This document shows, piece after piece, positions 9,701-18,222 of a DNA stretch of 64,000 nt. The notes below the pieces were generated by a model that worked only from the letters and a program-made list of their open reading frames with translations, ran no database searches and was not told the DNA's origin. Origin of the DNA: CBDBND01 sp965262665 (GTDB taxonomy: Bacteria > Pseudomonadota > Alphaproteobacteria > Rhodospirillales > Rhodospirillaceae); contig CBDHFR010000004.1 of assembly GCA_965262665.1 (NCBI GenBank), positions 496,001-560,000 of the forward strand, written 5' to 3'. How positions within the stretch are numbered: the first letter of the stretch is position 1; every line of letters begins with the position of its first letter. Both the position numbers and the translations under genes were made by a program.

Positions 9701-9926
9701 CGACCGACCGCAGTTCGCGTTCCATGGGTCGGACCAACAGCCGCTCACCGTCTTCTGGCGAAATCCCGCGGTAAACCAAATTAACGTATATGGTCGGGAC
9801 CGGGATGTCGGGTTCAAATTCTTTTGGTATTTCAATGAACGCTATGAATCCCGTAATGAGAATCATGGCGAGCAGGGCCAGGACCGTGCGTGACCGGCTC
9901 AACGCAGCGGAGATAATCGCGTTCAC
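6768..9926 (-). CDS. RND-family efflux pump inner-membrane transporter
   Basis: This proton-driven RND transporter has 1052 residues, about 12 helices and two large periplasmic loops, typical of the HAE-type family. It begins with helix 1 (RTVLALLAMILITGFIAF) and the porter region starting FEPDIPVPTIYVN. In helix 4 the usual Asp pair (VDDAIV) reads GMLVDGAIVVTEY, so one Asp is Gly. The start is GTG, overlapping the adaptor stop by 4 nt. Substrates cannot be read from sequence. It is the last gene of a padR-adaptor-transporter operon. Confidence 0.92.
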   Translation of the reverse strand: MNAIISAALSRSRTVLALLAMILITGFIAFIEIPKEFEPDIPVPTIYVNLVYRGISPEDGERLLVRPMERELRSVEGVKEIKGQSFPNAANVTLEFEAGFDVDKALQDVRAAVDIAKAELPAGAEEPTVHEVNMSLLPILAVSLSGDVPERTLFTIAKRLKDKIKEVPSVLEADIAGDREEQMEVIIDPALLKSYGINANDFTNFLKRNNTVIAAGELDTGTGRFAINVPGLIEGVDDVLELPVVVNRDAAITVGEVAKGRRAFKDASGYARVNGQSSLTLEVSKRVGENIIQTVEMVRAVVEEDRKNWPPGIQVNYFQDKSKMIRDMLAELQNNVVTAVLLVMIVVVAALGLRAGLLVGIAIPGSFLMGILVLYTGGMTINMVVLFGLILAVGMLVDGAIVVTEYADRKMTEGFHRKEAYALAAKRMAWPVTASTATTLAAFTPLLFWTGLFGEYMKYLPITLIATLTASLLMALIFIPTLGSKVGRPGIGNPETMRAMAAGDDFDMTTLPGLTGHYARLLRLALNNSGKVLLGAFAVLLTVQALYWTFGKGIEFMPDSEPERGAVYVHARGNLSVEDKDRLTREVEQRIFDFPEFKTVYARSAEGARYRDGGSADIIGAVQFEYKNWESRRPSTEVVADMRERLADIPGVKIEIWEERMGPPTGRQFHLNLMAKDFAVLEEHVALVRTELNRVGGFVDLEDTLPLPSIEWELEVDRAQAAKFGVDISSIGDMVQLVTEGLKLSDYRPDDADDEVDILVRFPEEYRTLDEMDAIRVNTPNGQVPVSSFVKRVARQDPGEINRIDGERVVSVIASVEPGLLPDTKVREIEQWLLTTSDWDADVKWEFKGEDEEQQQSADFLQKAFLVALFLMAVILVTQFNSFYSAFLILSAVLMSTIGVFLGLLIFQQPFGIIMSGVGVISLAGIVVNNNIVLIDTYDRLKKDIEDPMQAIIRTGVQRLRPVLLTTCTTVLGLMPMMFQINVDFVQRAVHIGAPTLQWWQQLSIAIVCGLSFATVLTLVVTPCALKIKTDLAAKIQSRRLARRYSVRQPAE

Positions 9927-11089
9927 AGGTGCTCTCCTGCCCGTTCAGCCATGCGGTTTTGATCTGCAGGCGACGATTCTCGAAGGGACAAAGGATCCAT
10001 GGATTGTTCGGATTCCGATCCAATTCTCACCGGTTCGACTTTCTGCCCGACACGGACGAATTCCTGTCCCACTGTAATCAGATTGACGGTTTCAGGCAGA
10101 CCGACCAGCCAGACACTGTCCGTTGACGAAGAGGCCGCGCCGGCTTCTGCGAAAATCACCCGGCCTGACGCGTCGACCAATTTAACGCCGACAGCACCGG
10201 CGTCGTTCAAGGTTAAGGCTGCGGGTGGGACTTTATGGGCCAACATCTGTTGCGCCGGCAGACCCAATGTCGCGGTCATCCCGTCGACCAACGTTGCATC
10301 GGGATTGGACACCGACACTTCCACAAGAAAAGTGCGTGTTTCAGGTGTTGCCACTGTGGAGACATACGTTACCGGTCCTAAAACCACTCTGCCGTCAAGC
10401 AAGACGGCGCTGGCCATGGTACCGTTCTTGACGTCGCTGATCTGTGACTCCGCGATTTCGGCAACGAACAGCAACGGGTCGAGATCGACCATTTGCGCCA
10501 CATCATCGCCGACTCGCACGTAGTCCCCCACATCCACATGATTCATGTTGAACACCCCGTCAAACGGGGCTCGTATGGTGATACGGTCGATTTCAAGCTG
10601 GGCCGTGGCCAACTGTGCCCGCGCCGATTCCAATTCTGCTTTGGCGTTGGCCAGCGACACATCCGACGTAAAGGATTTCTTGGACAAATTCTCCGCGGCA
10701 CGGAATTCCAGTTCGCGCTTGTCCACCAGAGCCATGGCTTGTTTGAGCCGTGCCTCACGGTCCTCGACGGCAAGCTTGACCAGTGTTTCACCTTTTCTGA
10801 CCGCCGTGCCTCGTGGAACGACCAAGTCGATCACTGCACTTTCCGTTTCGGCGCGAACGGTAATTTGGCGGGACGCTTCTGTGCGCCCAGCCACTTTGAT
10901 TTCGCGAGTCCGCGGCACGGCATGGGACCGCATCACTTGAACGCGTTGCAAGCCTTCCGGTTTATTCAAAGCGGCCTGTTCGAATGCCGACAATTCGACT
11001 TCGCCTGGCGATGAAAAAATTGCACCGGACGCCACCCAGAGCACAGCTGCGCCGGCAATGGCACCGGCAACCAAATAGGAGCGGTTCAT
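9923..11089 (-). CDS. RND efflux periplasmic adaptor (membrane fusion protein)
   Basis: This adaptor links the RND pump to an outer-membrane channel. The 388-residue protein starts with an N-terminal anchor (YLVAGAIAGAAVLWVASGAIF). A biotinyl-lipoyl-like half motif follows (AVIDLVVPRGTAVRKGETLVKL), then an alpha-hairpin of about residues 115-165 and a barrel region (ITIRAPFDGVFNMNHVDVGD). It overlaps both padR upstream and the transporter downstream by 4 nt, showing a translationally coupled operon. No outer-membrane channel gene lies next to it, so a channel encoded elsewhere is likely. Confidence 0.92.
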   Translation of the reverse strand: MNRSYLVAGAIAGAAVLWVASGAIFSSPGEVELSAFEQAALNKPEGLQRVQVMRSHAVPRTREIKVAGRTEASRQITVRAETESAVIDLVVPRGTAVRKGETLVKLAVEDREARLKQAMALVDKRELEFRAAENLSKKSFTSDVSLANAKAELESARAQLATAQLEIDRITIRAPFDGVFNMNHVDVGDYVRVGDDVAQMVDLDPLLFVAEIAESQISDVKNGTMASAVLLDGRVVLGPVTYVSTVATPETRTFLVEVSVSNPDATLVDGMTATLGLPAQQMLAHKVPPAALTLNDAGAVGVKLVDASGRVIFAEAGAASSSTDSVWLVGLPETVNLITVGQEFVRVGQKVEPVRIGSESEQSMDPLSLRESSPADQNRMAERAGEHL

Positions 11090-11655
11090 CGCCTGCCTCC
11101 TACAGCCGCAACCCGCTTCCCCGAGTCATTGGCAGCCGTTGGTGCTTCAACCAAATCTTTCCGATGTTCGCGCAAAAACTGAAGGGCTGTTTCGTACATA
11201 GTATTACCAAAGTCGTGGACGAACCGACGCACCGGTGCGTTATCGATACCGGCGTCACAGTCCTGCATGGCCGCCAACCGGGCTTCATAGTCTTCGATAT
11301 AGCGATCGATCAGGGCGAGGACGTTGGTTCGCGGTAAATGGTCACCAAAGGAAAGAATGAACAACATCTCCGAGCGCATCTTGTCAGGTGTGGGCGTGGT
11401 TGACAGCGAGTCGAGGAAGGCTTCCCGACCGTCCTCGGTAATACTGTAGACTTTTTTGTCCGGCCGCCGGCTTTGCTCGGCCACTTCGCATGTCACCCAT
11501 CCCCGTTCGAGAAGAACGTTCAGGGCAGGATAGATGGAGCCGAAGCTGACATCGTGAATGGCGCTAAATGGACCATCCTCAAATAGCTTGCGGATTTCGT
11601 AGCCGGAGGCATCGCTGTGCATCAATGCGCCCAAGCAAAGGGTTTTGGCGTCCAC
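11086..11655 (-). CDS. PadR-family transcriptional regulator
   Basis: This 189-residue PadR regulator has an N-terminal winged helix (LCLGALMHSDASGYEIRKLF ... GSIYPALNVLLERGWV) and a C-terminal helical dimerisation domain. The start is GTG, preceded by AAGGAG 8 nt upstream. It heads the RND operon, overlapping the adaptor start, so it probably represses its own operon. A ligand that relieves repression is expected but unknown. An inverted repeat 70-110 bp upstream is the candidate operator. Confidence 0.9.
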   Translation of the reverse strand: MDAKTLCLGALMHSDASGYEIRKLFEDGPFSAIHDVSFGSIYPALNVLLERGWVTCEVAEQSRRPDKKVYSITEDGREAFLDSLSTTPTPDKMRSEMLFILSFGDHLPRTNVLALIDRYIEDYEARLAAMQDCDAGIDNAPVRRFVHDFGNTMYETALQFLREHRKDLVEAPTAANDSGKRVAAVGGRR

Positions 11656-11722
11656 GGGGTATCTCCTTCGGGTTGAGTGAGAATAAGGGGCTCAACCGAC
11701 TGGTTCATCGACTTATATCGAC

Positions 11723-11762
11723 CTGATACATGCCGGGTCAATATATGAATCTGGTGTATCAG
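11723..11762. promoter_or_regulatory. Candidate PadR operator upstream of the RND operon
   Basis: CTGATACA at 11723-11730 and TGTATCAG at 11755-11762 form a perfect 8-bp inverted repeat with a 24-bp AT-rich spacer. It lies between padR and the divergent-facing end of uvrB. PadR proteins typically bind ATGT/ACAT-like dyads near their own promoters, so the position and symmetry fit. Function is inferred. Confidence 0.45.
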
Positions 11763-11823
11763 CCATGCATGGACCGTATAACGGGTCTAATTTCCTTAAA
11801 ATAAACAGGCGTTTAGAGCAGAA

Positions 11824-13998
11824 TTAGGGCCCTTTACGCTGGCGGGATTTTTGCCGTCTACGGACGGTCCGGCCCCGTCCTTTGGCGCCCGGATCGGGGA
11901 TCTGGGCCCGTTTGGTGGTCGCTTCTTCGTAGGGGCCGGAGAGGGCGTCCGGGGCCATTTCAAGCTCGAGGGATTCCAGCCGGCGAATTTCGTCCCGGAG
12001 TCGGGCCGCCTCTTCGAACTCCAAGTCTCCGGCCGCGGCCTGCATTTTCTTTTCCAGATCTTCGATAACGGCGCGCAGGTTGTGACCGAGCAGTTCGGTC
12101 TCTTCTGCCAAGCCGGTATCCACGGTGACGTGATCCTGCTCGTACACACTTTCGAGCAGATCGGCGATGCCCTTGCGGATGCTTTCCGGGGTAATACCGT
12201 TGGCGGCGTTGAACGCCTGCTGCCGCTCCCGGCGCCGGTTGGTTTCGTCGATCGCCTTTTCGAGACTGTTGGTCATGTCGTTGGCGTAGAGCACCACCTT
12301 GCCGTCGATGTTCCGCGCGGCGCGGCCGATGGTCTGAATCAAAGACCGGGCTGAGCGCAAAAACCCTTCCTTATCCGCATCGAGAATGGCGACCAAGGTG
12401 CATTCCGGAATATCGAGACCTTCGCGCAGCAGATTGATGCCGACCAAAACGTCAAACACGCCCAAGCGAAGGTCGCGAATGATTTCGATGCGCTCTAGCG
12501 TATCAACGTCGGAATGCATGTAGCGGACCCGCACACCCTGGTCGGACAGATACTCAGTCAAATCTTCCGCCATGCGTTTGGTTAATGTGGTGACCAATGC
12601 CCGCATGCCTTTGGCAGCCACGTCCTTCACTTCGGCCAGCAAATCGTCCACTTGCGTGTCTGCCGGACGAATATGGCAGACCGGATCGATTAACCCGGTG
12701 GGACGAATGATCTGTTCGACAAAGGCACCGCCGGTACGCTCCATCTCCCAGTCCCCTGGCGTTGCTGAAACAAAGACGGTCTGGGGACGCATGACCTCCC
12801 ACTCTTCGAATTTGAGCGGCCGGTTGTCGCAGCAGGACGGCAGACGGAACCCATAATTGGCCAGCGTGGATTTTCTATTGAAGTCACCCCGGTACATACC
12901 GCCGATCTGAGGCACCGCCACATGACTTTCGTCGACGAAGAGGATGGCGTCTTCGGGAATGTATTCGAATAAGGTCGGCGGTGGTTCGCCGGGATTGCGT
13001 CCAGTCAGGTAGCGTGAATAGTTTTCGATGCCTTTGCAGTGGCCCGTCGTTTCCATCATTTCAAGATCGAAAATGGTACGTTGTTCGAGCCGCTGTGCTT
13101 CCAGCAGCTTGCCCTGCTGGTTGAATTCCTCCAGGCGCTCTTTGAGTTCCGTCTTAATGCTCTTTACCGCCTGCGATAAAGCCGGCCTCGGTGTGACGTA
13201 GTGGCTGCTGGGATACACCGTAATCAGGGAAAGCGCCGCAGTCTTTTCCCCAGTCAAAGGATCGAATTCCTGAATAGATTCCACTTCTTCGCCGAAGAGG
13301 GAAAGTCGCCAAGCCCGGTCGGCATAGTGGGCGGGGAAAATTTCAATTACATCACCACGGACACGAAAAGTGCCGCGGTAGAAGTTGGCATCGTTGCGCT
13401 TGTATTGCAGGGCGACCAGTTGCTTGAGCAGATCCGCCCGCGGCAACGTAGCGCCTTCTTCAATGACAATGGTCATGCGGGAGTAAGACTCAACCGAGCC
13501 TAGGCCGTAGAGGCAGGATACGGACGACACAATGATCACATCCCGCCGTTCCAGGATGGCCCGGGTGGCCGAGTGCCGCATCCGGTCGATCTGCTCGTTG
13601 ATGCTAGCGTCTTTCTCGATATAGGTATCCGTGCGCGGGACGTAGGCTTCGGGCTGGTAATAGTCGTAGTAGGACACAAAGTATTCGACGGCGTTGTCAG
13701 GGAAGAAACCCTTGAACTCGCCGTACAACTGGGCTGCCAGCGTTTTGTTGGGGGCCAGCACCAGGGCCGGACGCCCGGTGCGGGCGATGACCTGAGCCAT
13801 GGTGAAGGTTTTGCCCGATCCGGTGACGCCAAGCAGGACCTGATCCCGCTCTTCGTCCTTCAGGCCCTTTTCAATCTCTTCAATCGCCTGGGGTTGGTCA
13901 CCGGAGGGCGTATAGTCGCTGACCAGCTTGAACGTGGCCGGCTCACCGGTCGGCGGCTTCTCGTATATGGGCAGGGCGACAGACATGAGCGTTAACAT
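11824..13998 (-). CDS. uvrB: Excinuclease ABC subunit B
   Basis: UvrB verifies DNA damage in nucleotide excision repair after loading by UvrA and recruits UvrC. The 724-residue protein has Walker A at 57-64 (GVTGSGKT) and the damage-probing hairpin YYDYYQPEAYVP. It also has the helicase box DESHV, motifs QTIGRAARN and LLREGLDIPE, and a C-terminal UvrC-binding UVR domain (LEKKMQAAAGDLEFEEAARL). A basic tail of about 45 residues follows. ATG 13998 is taken as start; an internal ATG four codons later is also possible. It stands alone. Confidence 0.96.
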   Translation of the reverse strand: MLTLMSVALPIYEKPPTGEPATFKLVSDYTPSGDQPQAIEEIEKGLKDEERDQVLLGVTGSGKTFTMAQVIARTGRPALVLAPNKTLAAQLYGEFKGFFPDNAVEYFVSYYDYYQPEAYVPRTDTYIEKDASINEQIDRMRHSATRAILERRDVIIVSSVSCLYGLGSVESYSRMTIVIEEGATLPRADLLKQLVALQYKRNDANFYRGTFRVRGDVIEIFPAHYADRAWRLSLFGEEVESIQEFDPLTGEKTAALSLITVYPSSHYVTPRPALSQAVKSIKTELKERLEEFNQQGKLLEAQRLEQRTIFDLEMMETTGHCKGIENYSRYLTGRNPGEPPPTLFEYIPEDAILFVDESHVAVPQIGGMYRGDFNRKSTLANYGFRLPSCCDNRPLKFEEWEVMRPQTVFVSATPGDWEMERTGGAFVEQIIRPTGLIDPVCHIRPADTQVDDLLAEVKDVAAKGMRALVTTLTKRMAEDLTEYLSDQGVRVRYMHSDVDTLERIEIIRDLRLGVFDVLVGINLLREGLDIPECTLVAILDADKEGFLRSARSLIQTIGRAARNIDGKVVLYANDMTNSLEKAIDETNRRRERQQAFNAANGITPESIRKGIADLLESVYEQDHVTVDTGLAEETELLGHNLRAVIEDLEKKMQAAAGDLEFEEAARLRDEIRRLESLELEMAPDALSGPYEEATTKRAQIPDPGAKGRGRTVRRRQKSRQRKGP

Positions 13999-14144
13999 AA
14001 GGAATGAGGGTCAGGGCCGCTACCGGCGAAAAACCCATGAAATCCTCGGTCATGGCCGAAATCGCGGTTGCACCGGGCCCTGGGCCGCAGTAGCTTCCGC
14101 GCCGCCAGGTGCCCGTACATCACCCAATCCAGTGGAGAAGTTCC

Positions 14145-15347
14145 GTGCCCATCATTGCTGACCGCATGTCCGCCATCAAACCCTCGCCGACCATGGCGGT
14201 GACCGCCAAGGCCGCGGAACTCAAGGCCCAAGGCGTCGATGTCATCGGATTAGGGGCGGGCGAACCCGACTTTGATACCCCCGAACATATTAGCGCGGCA
14301 GGCAAGGCGGCGATTGATTCCGGTAAAACGAGATACACGCCCTCAAACGGAATTCCCGCTTTGCGCCAGGCGGTTGTCGACAAATTCAAACGGGAAAACG
14401 ATCTGGAGTATGACGTCAGCCAAGTGCATATCGGCGTCGGCGGCAAGCAAGTGTTGTTTAACGCCATTATGGCGACCATCAATGCTGGCGATGAGGTCCT
14501 CATTCCGGCGCCCTATTGGGTCAGTTATCCGGACATGGTGTTGATTGCCGGCGGCACGCCGGTGTTTATCGAGTGTACCGAAGCCGAAAACTTCAAAGTG
14601 ACACCCGAGAAGCTGGAAGCGGCCATTACCGACAAGACCAAATGGCTGATCCTCAATTCACCGTCCAACCCCACCGGATCGGGCTATACGGCTGAAGATC
14701 TTCAGGGGGTGGCCAATGTGCTGCTCAAGCACCCTCAAGTGTGGGTGATGACCGATGACATGTATGAGCATCTTGTCTACGACGACTTTAAGTTCAAGAC
14801 CATTGCTCAGGTAGAGCCCAAATTGATTGACCGGACGTTGACGATCAACGGTGTCAGCAAGGCGTTTGCCATGACCGGCTGGCGCATGGGTTACGCGTGT
14901 GGTCCGATCGAGGTGATCAAGGCGATGAACAACATTCAATCGCAGAGCGCCTCGCACACCAGTTCGATTACGCAGGAAGCCAGTGTGGTGGCGCTCAATG
15001 GCCCGTTGGATTTTCTGGCCGAGCGCAATGCCGTCTATAAAGAACGGCGCAATATGGTTGTAGCCATGCTTAACGATGCGGCCGGAATCAACTGTCTGAC
15101 GCCTGAAGGGGCATTTTACGTCTACCCGTCCTGTGCCGGATGTATTGGTAAAACGTCAGCCGGTGGTCGGAAAATCGAAACGGATACGGATTTTGTCACC
15201 GCCTTGCTCGAAGAAGAGGGCGTTGCCGCGGTCCAAGGGGCCGCTTTCGGGTTGTCGCCCCACTTCCGTATTTCCTACGCCACCTCGACTGATGCACTCA
15301 AAGAGGCCTGTACGCGCATTCAAAAGTTTTGCGCTGGACTGACGTGA
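14145..15347 (+). CDS. aspC: Aspartate aminotransferase (class I, PLP-dependent)
   Basis: This enzyme interconverts aspartate + 2-oxoglutarate and oxaloacetate + glutamate. The PLP Lys is residue 239 in NGVSKAFAMTGWRMGY. The substrate and cofactor motifs LGAGEPDFDTP, NSPSNPTG and the terminal FRISYATS arginine are all present. The roughly 400-residue length and motif style fit aminotransferase subgroup I-gamma, where some members also act on prephenate. GTG 14145 is chosen because GGAG lies 7 nt upstream; an upstream GTG at 14109 lacks this. The hydrolase start overlaps its stop. Confidence 0.92.
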   Translation: MPIIADRMSAIKPSPTMAVTAKAAELKAQGVDVIGLGAGEPDFDTPEHISAAGKAAIDSGKTRYTPSNGIPALRQAVVDKFKRENDLEYDVSQVHIGVGGKQVLFNAIMATINAGDEVLIPAPYWVSYPDMVLIAGGTPVFIECTEAENFKVTPEKLEAAITDKTKWLILNSPSNPTGSGYTAEDLQGVANVLLKHPQVWVMTDDMYEHLVYDDFKFKTIAQVEPKLIDRTLTINGVSKAFAMTGWRMGYACGPIEVIKAMNNIQSQSASHTSSITQEASVVALNGPLDFLAERNAVYKERRNMVVAMLNDAAGINCLTPEGAFYVYPSCAGCIGKTSAGGRKIETDTDFVTALLEEEGVAAVQGAAFGLSPHFRISYATSTDALKEACTRIQKFCAGLT

Positions 15348-16300
15348 CTTTGACACGGGCCTTGTTGACAGCCGTCATTCTGATTGTGGCGGTTGGAGCC
15401 GGTTCTGTTGCGGCCATCCGCATGGGTGTACTTACGCCATCTGAAGATTACCTCAAGACCCGCTATACGGATGCGCGGTCTCGTTTCGTGACCGTTGAGG
15501 GTGTCCCCATGCATGTGGTGGAAGAAGGGCAGGGGCCGGTCATTATCCTCATTCATGGCCATCTCGGCAGCAACCGACAGTGGGATGGCTGGGCCGATGA
15601 TCTGCGCCGGGACTTTCGCGTCGTCCGGTTCGACTATCCGCCGTTCGGCCTGTCCGGTCCGGACCCCACCAAACAATACAGTTCCGCCCGCGCCTATCCC
15701 GTGATTGTGCAGTTGATTGACGAATTGGGATACGAGCGGTTCCATTTGGCAGGCACGTCTTCGGGCAGCATTCTCGCGCTGCGCTACACGGCTGATCATC
15801 CCGATCGGGTCGACAAGCTGTTGCTATCGACCGTACCAGCCTACGCACCGGGAGATCGTTTGCCGCCACCGCCGGCCTTCGTCGCGATGATGTGGTTCAG
15901 TGACACGGTGTTAGGGGTGTGGCGTCCCAAACTCTATTGGCGGATGTTTTTTGAAAACATCTTTGGCAACGATGACCGAATCACCCCGTTGATGGTCAAC
16001 GAATATGCCGATCTCAACAATCGGTTGGGGGCCATCGATAATGTCCGGACTTTTATTCTCGCCAATGCGCGCAGCACGTTCGATATCGAAGCAGCGGCCG
16101 CAAAAATAACGGCGCCCGTCCTACTTCAATGGGCCGGCAAGTCGCCGGTTCTCACCCCCGCTGGTCTCGCCCGTGTTCAGCCGATGTTCAAAAACGCGGA
16201 CCTGGCAACAATCCAGTATCCGGATCTGGGCCATAAGCTCATGCTAGAAGACCCGGAGCGCACTGTTGCCGACGTGCGGGCTTTTCTCCTGGCCGATTAA
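15344..16300 (+). CDS. Membrane-anchored alpha/beta hydrolase
   Basis: This protein of about 318 residues has an N-terminal helix (ALLTAVILIVAVGAGSVAAI) and an alpha/beta-hydrolase fold. The oxyanion segment is LIHGHLGSNRQWDGW. The nucleophile elbow is GTSSG, with Ser as nucleophile. The acid lies in the second half, and the catalytic His is in DLGHKLMLEDP. The substrate is unknown. The GTG at about 15344 overlaps the aminotransferase stop by 4 nt (GTGA), implying translational coupling; a TTG five codons earlier also keeps the frame. Confidence 0.8.
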   Translation: MTLTRALLTAVILIVAVGAGSVAAIRMGVLTPSEDYLKTRYTDARSRFVTVEGVPMHVVEEGQGPVIILIHGHLGSNRQWDGWADDLRRDFRVVRFDYPPFGLSGPDPTKQYSSARAYPVIVQLIDELGYERFHLAGTSSGSILALRYTADHPDRVDKLLLSTVPAYAPGDRLPPPPAFVAMMWFSDTVLGVWRPKLYWRMFFENIFGNDDRITPLMVNEYADLNNRLGAIDNVRTFILANARSTFDIEAAAAKITAPVLLQWAGKSPVLTPAGLARVQPMFKNADLATIQYPDLGHKLMLEDPERTVADVRAFLLAD

Positions 16301-16327
16301 AAAAACTCCGGGCACCAGGCCCGGAGT
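16297..16327 (-). terminator. Rho-independent terminator facing the original LysR gene
   Basis: ACTCCGGGC at 16305-16313 pairs with the segment ending CCGGAGT at 16327 over about 9 bp. On the minus strand the stem is followed by seven T, so it would stop leftward transcripts. It lies just after the TGA at 16355-16357 that would have ended the LysR frame before the IS630 insertions. It may also work weakly for the hydrolase. Confidence 0.65.
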
Positions 16328-16455
16328 GAAGTCAAAACAGGGAGGTTTTCCGTCTCAATGACGGTCGGGCCGGAGTTCGGTCCGAGCTGCAAAGACTGTT
16401 CCTGAAGAGAACGCCCCTGCATCCATGTAAACATAAGTGAGGGTAATCGAACCAT

Positions 16456-17117
16456 CTAGTGGATTGATTCCAACGTTTGGAACCCTCTGTTTCGTGCGGC
16501 GATGATATGATCGGGGTCGGCTTTCCAGATCAAGGGTTTTGGGTTTGCGTCATTGTATTCGCGGACAAAGCGGTTGATGGCGGCCTGAAGGTCGACGACG
16601 GATTGGAAGACGCCACACTTGAGCCCGCGCCGCGTGAGTTTGGCGAAGAAGCCCTCGACGGCATTGAGCCACGAGCACGAGGTCGGCGTGAAGTGGAAGG
16701 TCCAGCGTGGATGGCGGGCGAGCCAGGCGCGGACCTTGTCCTTCTTGTGCGCAGCGTCCAGTGGGTCGCCTCGTGCGGCGGCGCTTGCTGGGTCAGGCGG
16801 ACGATCTCGGCGACGCGCTCCGGCGGGATCGGCGCTTTGCCAGGCGGACGGGACTTGTCGCGAAGCAAGCCGTTGACACCCTCGTGCATGAACCGCTCCT
16901 GCCAGCGCCACACGCAGGTCTTGGACTTGCCGGTCTCGCGCATGATCGCCGAAGTGCCGAGCCCCGCGTCGGTCTTCAGGATGATCCGCGCCCGCCAGAC
17001 ATGTTTCTGCGCGCTCTTCGGGTCCGCGACGATCGCTTGCAATCGCTGACGGTCGCCAGACGTGACAGTAAAATGGATGCCGGTACGCATCGCACAGACT
17101 CGCATGACACCGCACAA
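16456..17117 (-). pseudogene. IS630-family transposase, frameshifted with deleted catalytic core
   Basis: The N-terminal half has the helix-turn-helix type start (GTSAIMRETGKSKTCVWRW ... GLLRDKSRPPGK) and ends near PPHEATHWTLR. The C-terminal half continues in another frame with AHKKDKVRAWLARHP, FTPTSCSWLNAVEGFF and NRFVREYNDANPKPL. The stretch carrying the first two catalytic Asp residues is missing between them, so the protein cannot be active. The C-terminal stop TAG is formed by the IS end and the TA duplication. Confidence 0.85.
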
Positions 17118-17159
17118 TACGGAATCCCAAAGCGGACCCTTTCGTTCCGGTCAATCCAC
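16459..17159 (-). mobile_element. IS630-family remnant no. 1, internally deleted
   Basis: The ends are inverted (GTGGATTGA at 16459 and TCAATCCAC ending 17159) and each is flanked by TA, the duplication made by IS630/Tc1-mariner elements. At about 0.7 kb the element is shorter than a full copy because the centre of the transposase gene is missing. It directly abuts a second IS630 remnant at 17162, sharing the TA at 17160-17161. Confidence 0.8.
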
Positions 17160-17161
17160 TA

Positions 17162-18222
17162 GCGCATTTCCGATTTATTCTGACGCATAGCCGTCAGCAA
17201 CCAAGAAGTTCCTGCAGTGCTCGTGATTGAAGAGGCCGCAGACGTTACCGGCGGCTTTCCACAGATCATCGATGGTGCGGGGTTTTAAGCGCTTCATGTG
17301 AGCTTTGAACTTTGAAAATGCGAGCTCGATCGGGTTGAAGTCCGGCGCATAGGGTGGCAGGAACAAAAGCCATGCGCCCCGCTTTTCAACCGCCCGCCTG
17401 GCACCGTCGCGTTTGTCGGCCGGCAGATTGCCGGGGACAACAACAGCGCCTTTTTGAAGGGTCGGGGCGCGTTGCGTTTTGATGTACTGCTCGAATGCAT
17501 CACCGTCCATGGCGCCCTCGATCAAATCAGGGCACCCAGGGCGCGGTCAGGCCGTCACCGCGCAATCCGGCAATGAAGGTCATGGTTTTCCAATGACCAT
17601 GGGGAATGGCGGCAACCATCCGCTGGCCGCTGGGACAGCGCCCCCGCAGGCGCGCCATTTTGGTATTGATACTTGTTTCGTCAAGGAACACGATCCTGCC
17701 GACCCGCTCGGGATGGGCCGGGAGCCGGGCCTGACGTTGGCGCCAAACCACGCGTGCTGCCTGCCCATCCGCGCGTTCCTGTTCACTGGCGTGGGCGGTT
17801 TTTTTAAAAAGCTGATCTTGCGCGCGCGGAACCAGTCATTAATCGTCGAAGTCGGCGCAATCACTTGGTGAACTTCGTCCAGACGCTCAGACAGCTCTTG
17901 CAGTGTCGGGTCTGGCGTCTCCTTAATCCAGCGCAGGATATCCTCGCCGTCAAGGATCAAGACGGCGCTGGCGCGACGGCCGTGGCTTGACCGCGACAGT
18001 CCCCTCGTCTTCATATCGCCCGACATCCCGCACCGCCGAGCTTGCGCTCACCTCAAAAAGGGCCGCCGCCTGACGGCGCGACATGCCCGACGCCACTTTC
18101 CTCGCCAAACGAATACGCAGGTCTTCCGATACAGCCACGATGCCCCCGCCAAAGCGGCTATCGAATCAGTCCGCCAAGACCATGACAACAAAATTTTGAT
18201 TCATTCAACCGCGGAAACGCTC
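17162..18222 (-). mobile_element. IS630-family remnant no. 2
   Basis: A 1.06-kb element lies between TA dinucleotides (17160-17161 and 18223-18224). Its ends are imperfect inverted repeats sharing TTTCCG: GCGCATTTCCG on the left and, read on the other strand, GAGCGTTTCCG on the right. The right end supplies the present stop codon of the LysR gene. A 3'-terminal fragment of a near-identical copy lies at about 47.6 kb. Confidence 0.8.
17175..18138 (-). pseudogene. IS630-family transposase with several frameshifts
   Basis: The gene is readable only by changing frame several times. The HTH start is MAVSEDLRIRLARKVASGMS with SRRQAAALFEVSASSAVR (to about 17950). The middle is ILRWIKETPDPTLQELSERL (17.85-17.95 kb). 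The catalytic segment is RIVFLDETSINTKMARLRG (about 17.7 kb). The end segment LPPYAPDFNPIELAFSKFK (about 17.3 kb) carries the usual N-P-I-E. A stop separates the last two. Similar two-frame IS630 transposases exist, but here at least three shifts or stops are needed, so it is probably dead. Confidence 0.82.
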
